Source: Leptolinea sp. HRD-7 (GTDB lineage Bacteria; Chloroflexota; Anaerolineae; Anaerolineales; Anaerolineaceae). Taken from it: a stretch of DNA of 64,000 bases. Shown piece by piece: positions 1 through 9,910 of the stretch. The notes under the pieces were generated by a model. That model was given only the letters and a program-made list of their open reading frames with translations, searched no databases and had not been told where the DNA came from. Position 1 is the first letter of the stretch; the number at the start of each line of letters is the position of its first letter. The stretch is taken from positions 2,388,001 through 2,452,000 of the forward strand of contig AP024710.1 in the NCBI GenBank assembly GCA_024363285.1, read 5' to 3'. The position numbers and the translations under genes were made by a program.

Positions 1-2
1 AC

Positions 3-1502
3 ATTCTTCAGGGAGAACGCCCGATCTTTTTCTACGGACAATCGTATATGGGCAGCCTTGACGCGTTTCTCGTAGCTGGTCTTTTTTCCCTGTTGGGCGA
101 ATCCGTTTTAGCTATCCGGATACTTCAAGTGATTCTGTATTCCTGTACTATTATAACGACAGCCTTACTGGGACGAAAATTAACCGCTGATTGGGCAACA
201 GGTTTGCTTGCCGCTTTGCTTTTGTCTGTGCCGGTTGTCAACACGACTTTATATACAACCGTCACTCTCGGAGGGTATGGGGAGACTCTTCTTCTGTCAA
301 ATATCGCGTTTCTCTGTTCAATGCAGTTAATCTCCAACGCAGATAGAACGACTCCTGGAAAAGACGTATTGGTTTTCGGCTTTCTGGGATTTTTCTCAGG
401 GTTGGGATTCTGGGTTCTTGGACTTTCTCTGGTGTCAACCATTCCGGCTGTCTTTTTCGCGTGTGTGGAACTGTGGAAACGACGGAAAAATCTACCAGGT
501 GGATGGGTTACGGCGACGCTAATATTTATCCTGGCATTCATCCTGGGGTCATTTCCGTGGTGGTTTGCCAGCTTACAGGCAGGATTTTTAACACAACTCA
601 AGGAACTTTTTGGGTCGGCTATAGCGGTGGAAAATGAGAATTGGGTAATTCGTTCAATTAAGCATCTGTTCTATTTTATCTTCCTTGGATTGCCTGCCGC
701 GTTAGGTCTGCGTCCCCCATGGGATGTCAAGTGGTTAGCGCTGCCTCTGCTACCTTTAATAATAATGATCTGGGGATGGGTATTCTGGAAATTCCCGGGT
801 ATTTATAAGAATGAAACCCAACCTACTCGCTTGGGCTGGAAAATGTTGATCATGTCTGTCGGATTGTTGATGGCAGGATTTGTTTTTACCTCGTTTGGAT
901 TGGACCCATCAGGACGGTATTTCCTGCCGCTGGTAATTCCACTAGCTCTTTGCATATCACGCGTGGTTGTAAAAGCAGAAGTACCTCGTCGTATCCGGTA
1001 TGCTATACCCGTAATACTATTGGTGTTTGCTGCAATTGGAACAATTGAATCCGCTGTCGGATCACCCTGGATAACCACTCAGTTTGACCGGGTAAGTTGG
1101 ATTGATCACCATTATGATGATGATTTGATTCATTTTTTACAGTCAAATGGCGAAACCCGCGGTTATTCAAATTACTGGGTAGCATATCCACTGGCTTTCC
1201 TTACTGAGGAAAAAATTCTCTTTGTGCCTCGATTACCCTATCATCAAGACCTTCGCTACACCAGCCGGGATGACCGTATAGCGCGATACACCGAATTGGT
1301 GGATTCTTCACCACAGACGGCCTATATTACAACATTTAATCCTTCGTTAGATCAAGCCTTAAGGGAAGGTTTTACCCGGTTGGGTGTGACGTGGAAGGAA
1401 AAGAAAATCGGTGATTTTCTTATTTATTATTCATTAAGCCGACCAGTCAGACCGGCTGAGATTCAGAATGAATTAACTCCCCGCATGGAAAACGTGAAAT
1501 GA
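3..1502 (+). CDS. GT-C-like polytopic membrane protein, 5' truncated
   Basis: The reading frame is open to the left edge of the window, so the gene starts outside it; the first ATG (48) is internal, and the residues before it (GERPIFFYGQSYMGS across 12-56) are a typical conserved loop of Chloroflexota GT39-like membrane proteins. The visible 499 residues hold about ten hydrophobic segments, then a soluble C-terminal part of roughly 130 residues, as in GT-C enzymes that transfer sugars from polyprenyl-phosphate donors outside the membrane. The substrate cannot be read from sequence. The stop overlaps the next start by four bases (ATGA), so the two are translationally coupled. The family call is from architecture and the loop motif; enzymatic activity is inferred. 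Confidence 0.75.
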   Translation: MLQGERPIFFYGQSYMGSLDAFLVAGLFSLLGESVLAIRILQVILYSCTIITTALLGRKLTADWATGLLAALLLSVPVVNTTLYTTVTLGGYGETLLLSNIAFLCSMQLISNADRTTPGKDVLVFGFLGFFSGLGFWVLGLSLVSTIPAVFFACVELWKRRKNLPGGWVTATLIFILAFILGSFPWWFASLQAGFLTQLKELFGSAIAVENENWVIRSIKHLFYFIFLGLPAALGLRPPWDVKWLALPLLPLIIMIWGWVFWKFPGIYKNETQPTRLGWKMLIMSVGLLMAGFVFTSFGLDPSGRYFLPLVIPLALCISRVVVKAEVPRRIRYAIPVILLVFAAIGTIESAVGSPWITTQFDRVSWIDHHYDDDLIHFLQSNGETRGYSNYWVAYPLAFLTEEKILFVPRLPYHQDLRYTSRDDRIARYTELVDSSPQTAYITTFNPSLDQALREGFTRLGVTWKEKKIGDFLIYYSLSRPVRPAEIQNELTPRMENVK

Positions 1503-3031
1503 CCTCTTCCGATTATGATCCCTCACCCCAAAAATCCACAAGTGGGTTTCAGCTTTTAATTCCGGTACTCGTAGTTTTGATGGTATTTCTGGTCGCGTCA
1601 CGTTCACCAATCGATTCTGACCTGTGGTGGCATTTGCGCAGCGGGCAGGTAATGATTGAAACAGGGCATCCATTGATTACCGATATGTTTTCGTATACAC
1701 GCGAAGGAGAAACCTGGGTAAATCATTCCTGGTTGGGAGAGATCATTTTATTTGGTTTATACCGATTAGGAGGATGGACAGCCATTTCTGCCTGGATGGG
1801 TGCGATGGCCGCACTGACGGCTGTGTTCCTCTGGTGGCAAACCAGGGGAAATACATATGTAAAAGCCGGTTTTATTCTTTTGGCCAGTGTGGTATGCGCT
1901 CCTCTCTGGACACCGCGTCCTCAGTTTTTTTCATTGGTACTGCTTGCGCTACTTGTGTGGCTGATTAACCGCTGGCTAGACCGGGGAGGGCATTCAATCT
2001 GGTTCTCCGTCTTACTATTTATTCTATGGCCCAATCTCCATGGCGGATTTGTGACAGGAATTCTCTACCTTCTAGCCTATTCGGTTGGATTGCTGATTGA
2101 TGCATTGAATGATACCGGTGACACGCGGAAGATGTTATTAAAAAAATTAAGACTTCTCTTGCCTGTAACCGTTGGAGGATACCTTGCGTCGGCGGTCAAT
2201 CCGAATGGTTACCGGATGTGGCTTATTCCATTTCAAACAGTTGGCGTACGTGTTTTACGGCAATTTATTCAAGAATGGAGTTCTCCCGATTTCCATTCGG
2301 TGGAATCATGGCCGTTCGCGCTTTTTATTATTCTGATGATCTTCTGCCTGTCTCGTCAAAGAGAAAAAACATCATTGCGGTTAATATTTCCGGCAATACT
2401 ATTCATACTCATGGGATTGTATGCCCGGCGGAATATGGCAGCCGCGGCTATCACTGGAATCGGAGTCGTAATAGATGCATGGAATTCCATGACGGTGGGC
2501 AATTTTTTACGGCATTTGGTTCCGAACGAATGGTTGGAATGGATAAAAAACTACCGGGCCGCACAAAAACAGTTCAGTGTTAATCAGATGAAATGGATAA
2601 ATCTGATCATTGCTGGATTTCTGGGTTTGATCTGTTTTATAAAACTTTTTATAGTCGGATATCCAGGATTGATGCGAGTGTATGAGGCCAAATATTTTCC
2701 GATGGATGCCGTCTCTTTTATCTTGAAGACTCCTTCCATCTGTGAAGGTAGAGTTTTTAATTCATACAACTGGGGCGGATATCTGATCTGGAGAGATCCG
2801 CGCGTGAAAGTATATGTAGACGGCCGAACCGATCTTTTTGGTGATGAAATTCTTGGGGATTGGATGACAATCATTCAGGCTGGGAATGAGTGGCAGAATT
2901 TACTGGAAAAATGGGATGTCACACGGGTGATTATTGAGCCAAACCGTCCATTGGCCTCGATAATATCGTCAAAGGGGTGGGTGGAACGTTACCGTGACAC
3001 GCAGGCTGTTGTATTTGATCGAAAAAAATGA
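1499..3031 (+). CDS. GT-C-like polytopic membrane protein
   Basis: 510 residues with about ten membrane segments. After the first membrane helix comes an extracytoplasmic loop with an acidic, tryptophan-rich motif (IDSDLWWHLRSG, about residues 38-49) followed by FSYT and WVNHSWLGE, the position where GT-C proteins carry their catalytic Asp/Glu. The C-terminal 100 residues are soluble and include the conserved-looking YVDGRTDLFG. The gene starts inside the stop codon of the preceding one and is followed by a 74 bp gap. Likely role: transfer of a sugar from a lipid-linked donor to a surface glycan or protein; donor and acceptor are unknown. Confidence 0.72.
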   Translation: MTSSDYDPSPQKSTSGFQLLIPVLVVLMVFLVASRSPIDSDLWWHLRSGQVMIETGHPLITDMFSYTREGETWVNHSWLGEIILFGLYRLGGWTAISAWMGAMAALTAVFLWWQTRGNTYVKAGFILLASVVCAPLWTPRPQFFSLVLLALLVWLINRWLDRGGHSIWFSVLLFILWPNLHGGFVTGILYLLAYSVGLLIDALNDTGDTRKMLLKKLRLLLPVTVGGYLASAVNPNGYRMWLIPFQTVGVRVLRQFIQEWSSPDFHSVESWPFALFIILMIFCLSRQREKTSLRLIFPAILFILMGLYARRNMAAAAITGIGVVIDAWNSMTVGNFLRHLVPNEWLEWIKNYRAAQKQFSVNQMKWINLIIAGFLGLICFIKLFIVGYPGLMRVYEAKYFPMDAVSFILKTPSICEGRVFNSYNWGGYLIWRDPRVKVYVDGRTDLFGDEILGDWMTIIQAGNEWQNLLEKWDVTRVIIEPNRPLASIISSKGWVERYRDTQAVVFDRKK

Positions 3032-3105
3032 CAAAAATTAGAATGAGATTATCAATAAGACGATGAATTATAATCCTGGCAACTACGCTGAATCGGGAGA
3101 TTGAT

Positions 3106-4353
3106 TTGAGAAAATATCGGGATTTACAGATATGGCTGGTATCTGCCGTGGGGTTGGTCATTTTTCTTGCCGCGTTAACGTATGCCAACCATTATTATGC
3201 TGTAAGAAATCCAGGGGGTACTGATTTTCTCGTTCACTGGGTGGGTTCGCGGGCACTGATAATTGATGGAATAAGCCCTTACAGTGATGAAGTGGCAGGC
3301 CGAATTCAGACTATGGTTTACGGACGGCTTGCCCAGGCTGGCGAACATCAATTGCGTGTAGCTTACCCTTTATACAGTATTTCGATATTTTTGCCATTCG
3401 CGTTAATCCCTGACTTCAACCTGGCGCGGGCAATATGGATGTCGGTATCAGAACTGGCGCTGGTTGGACTGGCGATACTTTCCATGCGTCTCACTGATTG
3501 GAAACCCGGTTTTGGTCTGACAGTCGGATTTATTCTTTTTTCCATATTCTGGTATCACGGTATCCGGCCGTTGATCAATGGTAATGCGGTTATTCTGGTG
3601 GCGTTTTTATTGGTCGCCGGACTGATGGCGTTACGCAACAGGGCGGATGAACTGGCCGGTGTGTTATTCGCCTTTATGACCATTAAACCACAACTGGCGT
3701 TGGTATTTGTTTTATATATGACCTTCTGGGGAATCTCCAATCAGCGTTGGCGTATGTTAGGCTGGCTTTACGGAACAGTGGTCACTTTAGCCGGTGTTGC
3801 CACTCTGTTAATTCCCGATTGGATTCTGCAAAACTTGCGCGAAGTGGTTCTTTACCCGAAATACAACCCGCCGGGTACTCCGGCTGCCATTTTTGCTGAT
3901 TGGCTTCCGGCTACCGGAGCGAGGATTGGTTTGGCACTTTCTATTATTCTGATCATTATTTTGATCGTTGAATGGTTTCTTTCAAGGCGATTTGAATTTC
4001 GGGGATTTATGTGGACGGTTTGCCTCACTCTGACCGCTTCACAGTGGATAGGAATTCAGACCGACCCGGGTAACTTCATTATTCTTCTCCCGGTTCTGGC
4101 ATTGATATTCTCAACCCTTGATGAGCGTTTTCGTCACATGGGCCGGTATTTCGTCTGGTTCCTTATGGTGGTTTTGATCATCGGCTTATGGTGGATGTTT
4201 TTAGCTACTCTATCTTATTCCTATCAACCAATTCAAAGTTCAGTCATGTTCTTCCCTTTGGTTGCGTTTTGCTTTATTCTTCTTTACTGGATTCGGTGGT
4301 GGGTAATTCGGCCTTCAACCCTCTGGTTCGACCAGATTTCCATGCGAGGTTGA
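3106..4353 (+). CDS. GT87-like (DUF2029) membrane mannosyltransferase family protein
   Basis: 415 residues, about ten membrane helices. The motif GTDFLVHWVGSRAL with ISPY downstream (about residues 38-65) matches the DUF2029/GT87 family, whose studied members are polyprenyl-phosphomannose-dependent mannosyltransferases. Start is TTG at 3106, preceded by GGGAGA at a suitable distance; no ATG gives a comparable N-terminus. It is the only GT87-type member of the array, whose other genes look GT39-like. The product lacks the soluble C-terminal domain of its neighbours. Sugar specificity is not inferable. Confidence 0.7.
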   Translation: MRKYRDLQIWLVSAVGLVIFLAALTYANHYYAVRNPGGTDFLVHWVGSRALIIDGISPYSDEVAGRIQTMVYGRLAQAGEHQLRVAYPLYSISIFLPFALIPDFNLARAIWMSVSELALVGLAILSMRLTDWKPGFGLTVGFILFSIFWYHGIRPLINGNAVILVAFLLVAGLMALRNRADELAGVLFAFMTIKPQLALVFVLYMTFWGISNQRWRMLGWLYGTVVTLAGVATLLIPDWILQNLREVVLYPKYNPPGTPAAIFADWLPATGARIGLALSIILIIILIVEWFLSRRFEFRGFMWTVCLTLTASQWIGIQTDPGNFIILLPVLALIFSTLDERFRHMGRYFVWFLMVVLIIGLWWMFLATLSYSYQPIQSSVMFFPLVAFCFILLYWIRWWVIRPSTLWFDQISMRG

Positions 4354-4417
4354 TCTGCGGCGGATAATAGCGCATCCCCTTGCTGGCATTTTATGCGGAG
4401 CGGCAGTCATCCGACTG

Positions 4418-5830
4418 TTGGGTGTCACAACCCGTGGAATTCAATATGATGACGGGTTCAGTATTCTGCTTGCTGGTCGATCTATCCCTGAGATCATTTC
4501 AGGTACGGCGGCAGATACGATGCCGCCTCTGTATTATCTAATTCTTCATTTCTGGGAAATGGCCGGAAAGTCAATTGCTTTTTTGCGTTTGCCCGGTATC
4601 ATCTTCAGTCTGGGTATTATTTATCTGACATATATTATGGTAGAGAAAGCTGCCAACCGGAATGCGGCAGTCTGGTCGGCAGCGATCCTTGCCGTGTCAC
4701 CATTGCAGTATTACCACGCGCAGGATATTCGGATGTACAGCCTGGCAACATTTTTTATTCTTGGATGGAATTGGGGCGCTTTGGAAGTTAGCTATATTGA
4801 CCATCCTCGGAATTTACCAGTTTGGAAATGGTTCTATCTGGTTCTTTGCGGAACCGGAGCTTTATATTCTCACGCGTTGTCAGGATTTGGCTTGCTGGCT
4901 TCTTACGTGTACTTATTATGGACACGAAAAGGAAAACATTTTTTGTGGATGGCGGTGGCGGGTGCGGTTTCCCTCGGTTTATATTTCCCGTGGTTGACCA
5001 TGGTTCCAGGTCAGGTGGCTAAAATTCAGAGAGCCTTCTGGACACCCGTTCCCGGTATCGTGGAAATCTTACAGTCTGTGATCATGGCTCTTGGCGATAT
5101 TCCGGCACCACCCGTAGTTCTGGGAATTGTTTTATTCGCGGCAATCTGTGTTTTTATTTTATCTATTATCAGTATGGCCAAAAACCGGAGTAAAAACGAC
5201 AGACTTCAGTTTTTTGGATTGATGATGGTTCTTCCGCCGGCATGCCTATTCATTCTTTCATACATTATGCGCCCTATGTTCGTGCCTCGAGCGTTCTTGA
5301 GTGCTTATGTTGGTATGGCAGCTGTCTTAGGAATAATCCTATCGCGCTCAAGGAAAATAGAAAAAATTCTAATTGGTTTGTTCATTGCTCTGAGCGCCAT
5401 AATCACTTTACCATTTTCCATTTCCTTTGACCGATTCCCGCGGTCACCATTCTATCTCGCAGATCAGTATCTTGAGCAAACCGTAGGGGTTGACGATGTT
5501 ATCCTGCATGATAACAAACTCAGTTATTTACCTTCAAAGGTTTATAAACCGGATTTGGACAGTCGATTTCTTGCGGATGAACCCGGTTCAGCGAATGACA
5601 CACTGGCCATTCAAACGATGGACGCAATGGGTATTGAACCCTATACCCGTGTTGAAAACGCGATAACGGGATACAAGCGCGTCTTTTTTGTTGTGTTTGC
5701 TCAAACGATTGATGAGTATTCCAATTCCGGAGGGCATCCGGTAATGAAATACTTGTTTTCCAAAGCGGGTGAGCCTGTCAGGCATGAATTTGGCGACCTC
5801 ATGATTATGGAATACACAATGGTGAAATAA
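4418..5830 (+). CDS. GT39-like polytopic membrane glycosyltransferase
   Basis: From TTG 4418 the product has 470 residues with the family hallmark of two acidic residues after helix 1 (YDDGFS) and PPLYYLILHFW (about residues 38-48), then HAQDIRMYS, all typical of ArnT/PMT-like GT-C enzymes. From this TTG, however, the protein lacks its first membrane helix. The frame is open upstream to 4307 and encodes a hydrophobic stretch (AGILCGAAVIRLL) directly before it. No ATG, GTG or TTG exists there, but CTG 4355 follows GAGGT at 4346-4350 with ideal spacing, so I think the true start is CTG 4355, next to the stop of the preceding gene. The C-terminal 120 residues are soluble. Confidence 0.72.
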   Translation: MGVTTRGIQYDDGFSILLAGRSIPEIISGTAADTMPPLYYLILHFWEMAGKSIAFLRLPGIIFSLGIIYLTYIMVEKAANRNAAVWSAAILAVSPLQYYHAQDIRMYSLATFFILGWNWGALEVSYIDHPRNLPVWKWFYLVLCGTGALYSHALSGFGLLASYVYLLWTRKGKHFLWMAVAGAVSLGLYFPWLTMVPGQVAKIQRAFWTPVPGIVEILQSVIMALGDIPAPPVVLGIVLFAAICVFILSIISMAKNRSKNDRLQFFGLMMVLPPACLFILSYIMRPMFVPRAFLSAYVGMAAVLGIILSRSRKIEKILIGLFIALSAIITLPFSISFDRFPRSPFYLADQYLEQTVGVDDVILHDNKLSYLPSKVYKPDLDSRFLADEPGSANDTLAIQTMDAMGIEPYTRVENAITGYKRVFFVVFAQTIDEYSNSGGHPVMKYLFSKAGEPVRHEFGDLMIMEYTMVK

Positions 5831-5835
5831 CTCGG

Positions 5836-7434
5836 ATGAGACGGTGGGATTATTTCTTTCTCTACGTTATCGGTCTGGTCTTTTTCGGATTATGCAGCCT
5901 GTGGATAAAATCTCCCGGATATATGGACGCGGAGTATTACACCCTGTCTGCGATTCAGATGGCAGAAGGGAAAGGGATGACTCAGCCAATCATATGGAAC
6001 TATCTGGATGATCCATCCGGAATACCGCATCCATCACATACTTACTGGATGCCGGCACCTTCCATTCTTGCGCTATCCGGAATGCTGGTTACTGGAAAAC
6101 CAGATTTCAATTCTGGAAGATTGTTCTTTATTTTAATCGCCGCGTTGGCAGCACCGGCAGCAGCCTGGATGGGGTTTCGTTTCAATCAGAATAGATTATC
6201 GGGTTGGCTTGCAGCAATTTTCGCAGTTTTTTGCGGCTTCTATGCGCCATATTCTTCAACCATTGACAGTTTTTTTCTAATGATGCCGTCTGCGTGGTTG
6301 ATATTTTATGGAATTGACAGGGCATATGTCTCTGCTTACCCGCTTCGATGGCGCGGCTGGTTTCTTGTTGGCCTGGCTTGCGGATGGATGCACCTCAATC
6401 GGGCTGACGGTTTTCTTTGGGTAATACTTGCTGTCGGTGTCTGGTTATCCTTTTTTCGAATATTTCGAGAATGGAAAATAAAGGATCTAACCGGTATTTT
6501 GCTTCTAATGGGTGGATACTTACTGGTGATGGGCTTTTGGTTTGTCCGGAATTTTTCTCTGTATGGAAGTCCGTTTATTCCCCATACTATCCGCGCATTA
6601 TGGGTAACTCAATATAACGAGATTTTCTCTTATCCATCCGATATTTTGACAGTCTTTCACTGGCTTTCCTCCGGCTGGAGTGTCATTTTGTCAGACAGGT
6701 TTGGCGCGTTGGGTTATAACCTGGTAATTATGATTGCTGTACAGGGCATGATTTTTCTGTTTCCATTCTGGATATATAGTGTTTGGAAACACCGACGAAA
6801 CCCAATCGTCATAGCCGGTACGGGGATGGAACTGGCGATACTCTTGATCATGTCTTTTGTTTTTCCATATACAGGAAGACAGGGCGGCTTTTTGCATTCA
6901 ACTGCCGCGCTTCAACCGCTAATCTGGGGATTAGCCGCCGCTGGTATTATGGATGCCCTGACTTTACTATCCAAGCGGTCAGGTTGGAATGTCTATCGGA
7001 CAATAAAAATGTACGTTCCCGGTATTGCCCTGTTGAGTCTGGTAGTGACTATTTTTATCTTTCAAATGCTGGTTTTAGGAAATACTCCCGAAAAACCGGC
7101 GTGGGAAGAAAGCTACCGTCGGTCTAATATCTCCGCAAAATTATTGACTGAGAACAATGTTCCAGATACCGCCCGTGTAATGATCAATAACCCGGCCGGC
7201 TTCTGGCTGGCGTCACGGAGAGAAGCCGTTGTCATCCCTGATGGTCCTCCTGAAACCAGTCTGACTGTTGCGAAAAAATTTAACATTCAATATATGATAC
7301 TGGAGAAACAATTGGTCACAGGATTATTCCCCCTGTATCGCAGCCCAAATGCTTTTCCAGGATTTGAATTAGTTGACCGAATGGAAGATCAGTTGTTGTT
7401 CCGGCTGTATCCGGAGAAAGCCGGCCTGAAATGA
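5836..7434 (+). CDS. GT-C-like polytopic membrane protein
   Basis: 532 residues, ATG start six bases after the previous stop. One N-terminal helix is followed by an extracytoplasmic loop with acidic residues (YMDAEYYTLS, about residues 31-40) and a Pro/His-rich segment (GIPHPSHTYW), then roughly nine more helices and a soluble tail ending in LYPEKAGLK. The layout is GT-C-like, but the loop differs clearly from the flanking members, so substrate specificity probably differs. Its stop overlaps the next start (ATGA at 7431-7434). Function is inferred from architecture only. Confidence 0.68.
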   Translation: MRRWDYFFLYVIGLVFFGLCSLWIKSPGYMDAEYYTLSAIQMAEGKGMTQPIIWNYLDDPSGIPHPSHTYWMPAPSILALSGMLVTGKPDFNSGRLFFILIAALAAPAAAWMGFRFNQNRLSGWLAAIFAVFCGFYAPYSSTIDSFFLMMPSAWLIFYGIDRAYVSAYPLRWRGWFLVGLACGWMHLNRADGFLWVILAVGVWLSFFRIFREWKIKDLTGILLLMGGYLLVMGFWFVRNFSLYGSPFIPHTIRALWVTQYNEIFSYPSDILTVFHWLSSGWSVILSDRFGALGYNLVIMIAVQGMIFLFPFWIYSVWKHRRNPIVIAGTGMELAILLIMSFVFPYTGRQGGFLHSTAALQPLIWGLAAAGIMDALTLLSKRSGWNVYRTIKMYVPGIALLSLVVTIFIFQMLVLGNTPEKPAWEESYRRSNISAKLLTENNVPDTARVMINNPAGFWLASRREAVVIPDGPPETSLTVAKKFNIQYMILEKQLVTGLFPLYRSPNAFPGFELVDRMEDQLLFRLYPEKAGLK

Positions 7435-8909
7435 GCTCATGGAACCCCATGGTGAATAAACGAAGTTTGTTCCTTATTATTATCAGTCTGGTTGTGGTTG
7501 GCAGTTATCTCGGATATTCTTATTACACCGGGTATAGCGGTTTTCCTCTGGATGACGCATGGATCCATCAGGTATATGCTCGAAACCTGGTGCTGCATCG
7601 AGAATGGGCGTTCAATCCAGGTCAACCATCGGGTGGGTCAACTTCACCATTGTGGTCTTTATTACTCGCAGGCGGTTACATCGTTGCGTTCAACCCGATC
7701 ATATGGTCAGCCATACTGGGATGGATTTCATTGGCAGGCGCAACCATTTTGACAGAGAACATTATCCGTTCGTTGAATAAGGATTATGCACCTGGAATTC
7801 CCTGGGCGGGGTTATTTATTGTTTTGGAGTGGCATCTGATCTGGGCAGCAGTATCCGGAATGGAAACCGCGTTCTTTTTTGTGATTCTATTACTTGTTCT
7901 ATGGCTTGCTTTAGGTTTTCCCCGGTTTACCTGGCTTACCGGAATGTTGATTGGATTGTCCGTATGGGTCCGCCCGGATGGTATTACCCTGCTGGGGCTG
8001 GTCATTTTTGTGGTCTTTTTCAATCCTGATATGCGACGAAATATTTGGTCGTTTTCGCGAAATATCATTCTGGGTTTTCTGGTTTTGTTTATTCCTTATC
8101 TTATTTTTAATTTTAATCAAGCTGGAACAATCTGGCCATCAACATTTGCGGCAAAACAAATGGAGTATCAGGCGGCAACGACATACCCGCTTATACAAAG
8201 GATTGGATCATTGCTTTTGCCGTTCCTGGCTGGAGGCGGGGTAACTTTAATACCGGGTATGATCGCTGGATTTTGTTACACCTTACGAGATAGGAATCCG
8301 ATTACCGCTTCGGTCTTTCTCTGGTTTACCGGGTATGTGTTTATGTATGCTCTTCGATTACCTGTTGTCTACCAACATGGCAGATATATGATTCCCGCGA
8401 TGGTTTTTTATTTTCTGTTCGCGTTGTGGGGAACAACGCGGTGGATGGGCGATTGGTTGCCCGGAAAGCGGACGAATCTGGCCCGTGTATTCTGGATGAC
8501 GTCAATTTTTTCCGTCTTGGGGCTCTTCTTTTTTATCGGATGTGATGTGTATCGTACAGACGTGGCTATTATTCAGACGGAAATGGTTCAAACTGCCCAT
8601 TGGCTCCGAGAAAATACACCCACTGATAGCCGGTTAGCTGTCCATGATATTGGTGCTGTCGGTTATTTTTCAGAACGCGAAGTAATCGATCTCGCCGGGT
8701 TGATTAATCCGGAGGTCATTCCAATCATTCGTGATGAGAACCGGTTAAAACAATATATCAATCAACAAAATGTTCAATTTCTTGTGACATTTCCCGGATG
8801 GTATCCTGAACTTGTCAAAGGTTTGAAACCAGTTTACCAAAGCGGTGGAACTATTTCTCCAAAAGCCGGTGGTGAGAATATGTCCGTTTTTCAATGGAAT
8901 TGGAAATAG
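7431..8909 (+). CDS. GT-C-like polytopic membrane protein
   Basis: 492 residues with about ten membrane segments. The first extracytoplasmic loop carries FPLDDAWIHQVYARNL (about residues 38-53) and then FNPGQPSGGSTSPLW, a signature common in Chloroflexota membrane proteins annotated as glycosyltransferase family 39-like; the paired Asp is the expected catalytic site. A short soluble C-terminal domain includes LAVHDIGAVGYFS and IDLAGLINPE. It is the last of six adjacent GT-C-type genes and is coupled to the one before by ATGA. Donor and acceptor are unknown. Confidence 0.72.
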   Translation: MSSWNPMVNKRSLFLIIISLVVVGSYLGYSYYTGYSGFPLDDAWIHQVYARNLVLHREWAFNPGQPSGGSTSPLWSLLLAGGYIVAFNPIIWSAILGWISLAGATILTENIIRSLNKDYAPGIPWAGLFIVLEWHLIWAAVSGMETAFFFVILLLVLWLALGFPRFTWLTGMLIGLSVWVRPDGITLLGLVIFVVFFNPDMRRNIWSFSRNIILGFLVLFIPYLIFNFNQAGTIWPSTFAAKQMEYQAATTYPLIQRIGSLLLPFLAGGGVTLIPGMIAGFCYTLRDRNPITASVFLWFTGYVFMYALRLPVVYQHGRYMIPAMVFYFLFALWGTTRWMGDWLPGKRTNLARVFWMTSIFSVLGLFFFIGCDVYRTDVAIIQTEMVQTAHWLRENTPTDSRLAVHDIGAVGYFSEREVIDLAGLINPEVIPIIRDENRLKQYINQQNVQFLVTFPGWYPELVKGLKPVYQSGGTISPKAGGENMSVFQWNWK

Positions 8910-8933
8910 TAATTGGGTTATTGTATAATTTCT

Positions 8934-8939
8934 ACAATA
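8934..8939 (+). promoter_or_regulatory. candidate -10 element (TATAAT)
   Basis: A perfect TATAAT lies in the gap between the last GT-C gene and the SRPBCC gene. The best -35 match (TTGGGT, 8913) gives only a 15-base spacer, so this is a weak promoter call. It would argue for starting the downstream gene at 9017. Confidence 0.35.
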
Positions 8940-9016
8940 TTTCCATGTACGGCTTTCAAATCCCTGTTCAATGCAGATTTTGGGTCGGATTGGATTGCAA
9001 AACAGGGATGACTTCG

Positions 9017-9910
9017 ATGAATATCAAAAATAACGGGTGGATAAAATTTTTACTGGGTTTCGTTATGGTCATGGCTATTCTATCTGGTGTTGTTGCTTTT
9101 ATGCCCGGATATATAGCCACATATGGCGCGACCGGAAATGAAGTTTCGGCGATATATCCAGGTGATGAAATCCTGACAAGACCTGTCATCGTGTGGACGC
9201 ATGGATGGTCTATATCTGCTTCGCCGGAAAAAGTCTGGCCATGGATAGCTCAAATTGGTCAATCCCGGGGTGGTTTTTACTCCTATACCTTCATTGAAAA
9301 CCTGATTTCACGCGATGGTTCATATCAAAATGCCATGCAGGTGTTAGAGCAGTATCAAGATCCCAAACCGGGGATATTTATTATTAAAGATATGCTTCCG
9401 ATCAAGGATGTAAAGAAAGGTGAATACTTACTGGCTGCTGTTGACGATTTCTTCGATATGGGCTGGACCTGGGGTTGGTACCTTCGGCCAGAAGGCATCA
9501 ATAGTTCCAGGTTGATCATCCGAATGAAAATTCAGGTTGACGGGGAGCAAGCCAATCCGGTTATGTTTTGGATGTTAAATGCCGGTGGTTTTGTTATGGA
9601 AAAAGCCATGCTTCGCGGGATCTCTGATCGCGCGGAGGGAAGGCCGTTTCCAGCACCAAACGAAATTCCTGAATTAATCATCTGGGTGGGAACATTGGTG
9701 GTTGGTCTGGCCTCTGCCTTGCAGGTGATCAGGCAAAAAAAATGGTTTTTCCCGTTAATGCTGGGCCTGACAAGTCTCGCGTCACTTTTGGTTTTTACTT
9801 TTGTTCAACCCAACAGTATCTGGCGGATACTCATCCTAATCCTATTGATTCTTGCTTACTGGGGTTGTGTAAAATGGGATAAAAATCCCGAAGAAAGAGA
9901 ACAAAAATAA
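9017..9910 (+). CDS. SRPBCC-fold protein with N- and C-terminal membrane helices
   Basis: The open frame reaches back to 8894, but ATG 9017 has AGGG nine bases upstream and places one N-terminal membrane helix at the very start (297 residues). The central soluble region has the pattern of bacterial SRPBCC proteins: ASPEKVWPWIAQIGQSRGG followed by FYSYTFIENL. Two further helices lie in the C-terminal 80 residues. SRPBCC domains bind hydrophobic ligands in a cavity; here the fold is probably on the outer face of the membrane. The ligand is unknown. It follows the GT-C array but has its own candidate -10 box, so co-operation with the array is only a possibility. Confidence 0.65.
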   Translation: MNIKNNGWIKFLLGFVMVMAILSGVVAFMPGYIATYGATGNEVSAIYPGDEILTRPVIVWTHGWSISASPEKVWPWIAQIGQSRGGFYSYTFIENLISRDGSYQNAMQVLEQYQDPKPGIFIIKDMLPIKDVKKGEYLLAAVDDFFDMGWTWGWYLRPEGINSSRLIIRMKIQVDGEQANPVMFWMLNAGGFVMEKAMLRGISDRAEGRPFPAPNEIPELIIWVGTLVVGLASALQVIRQKKWFFPLMLGLTSLASLLVFTFVQPNSIWRILILILLILAYWGCVKWDKNPEEREQK

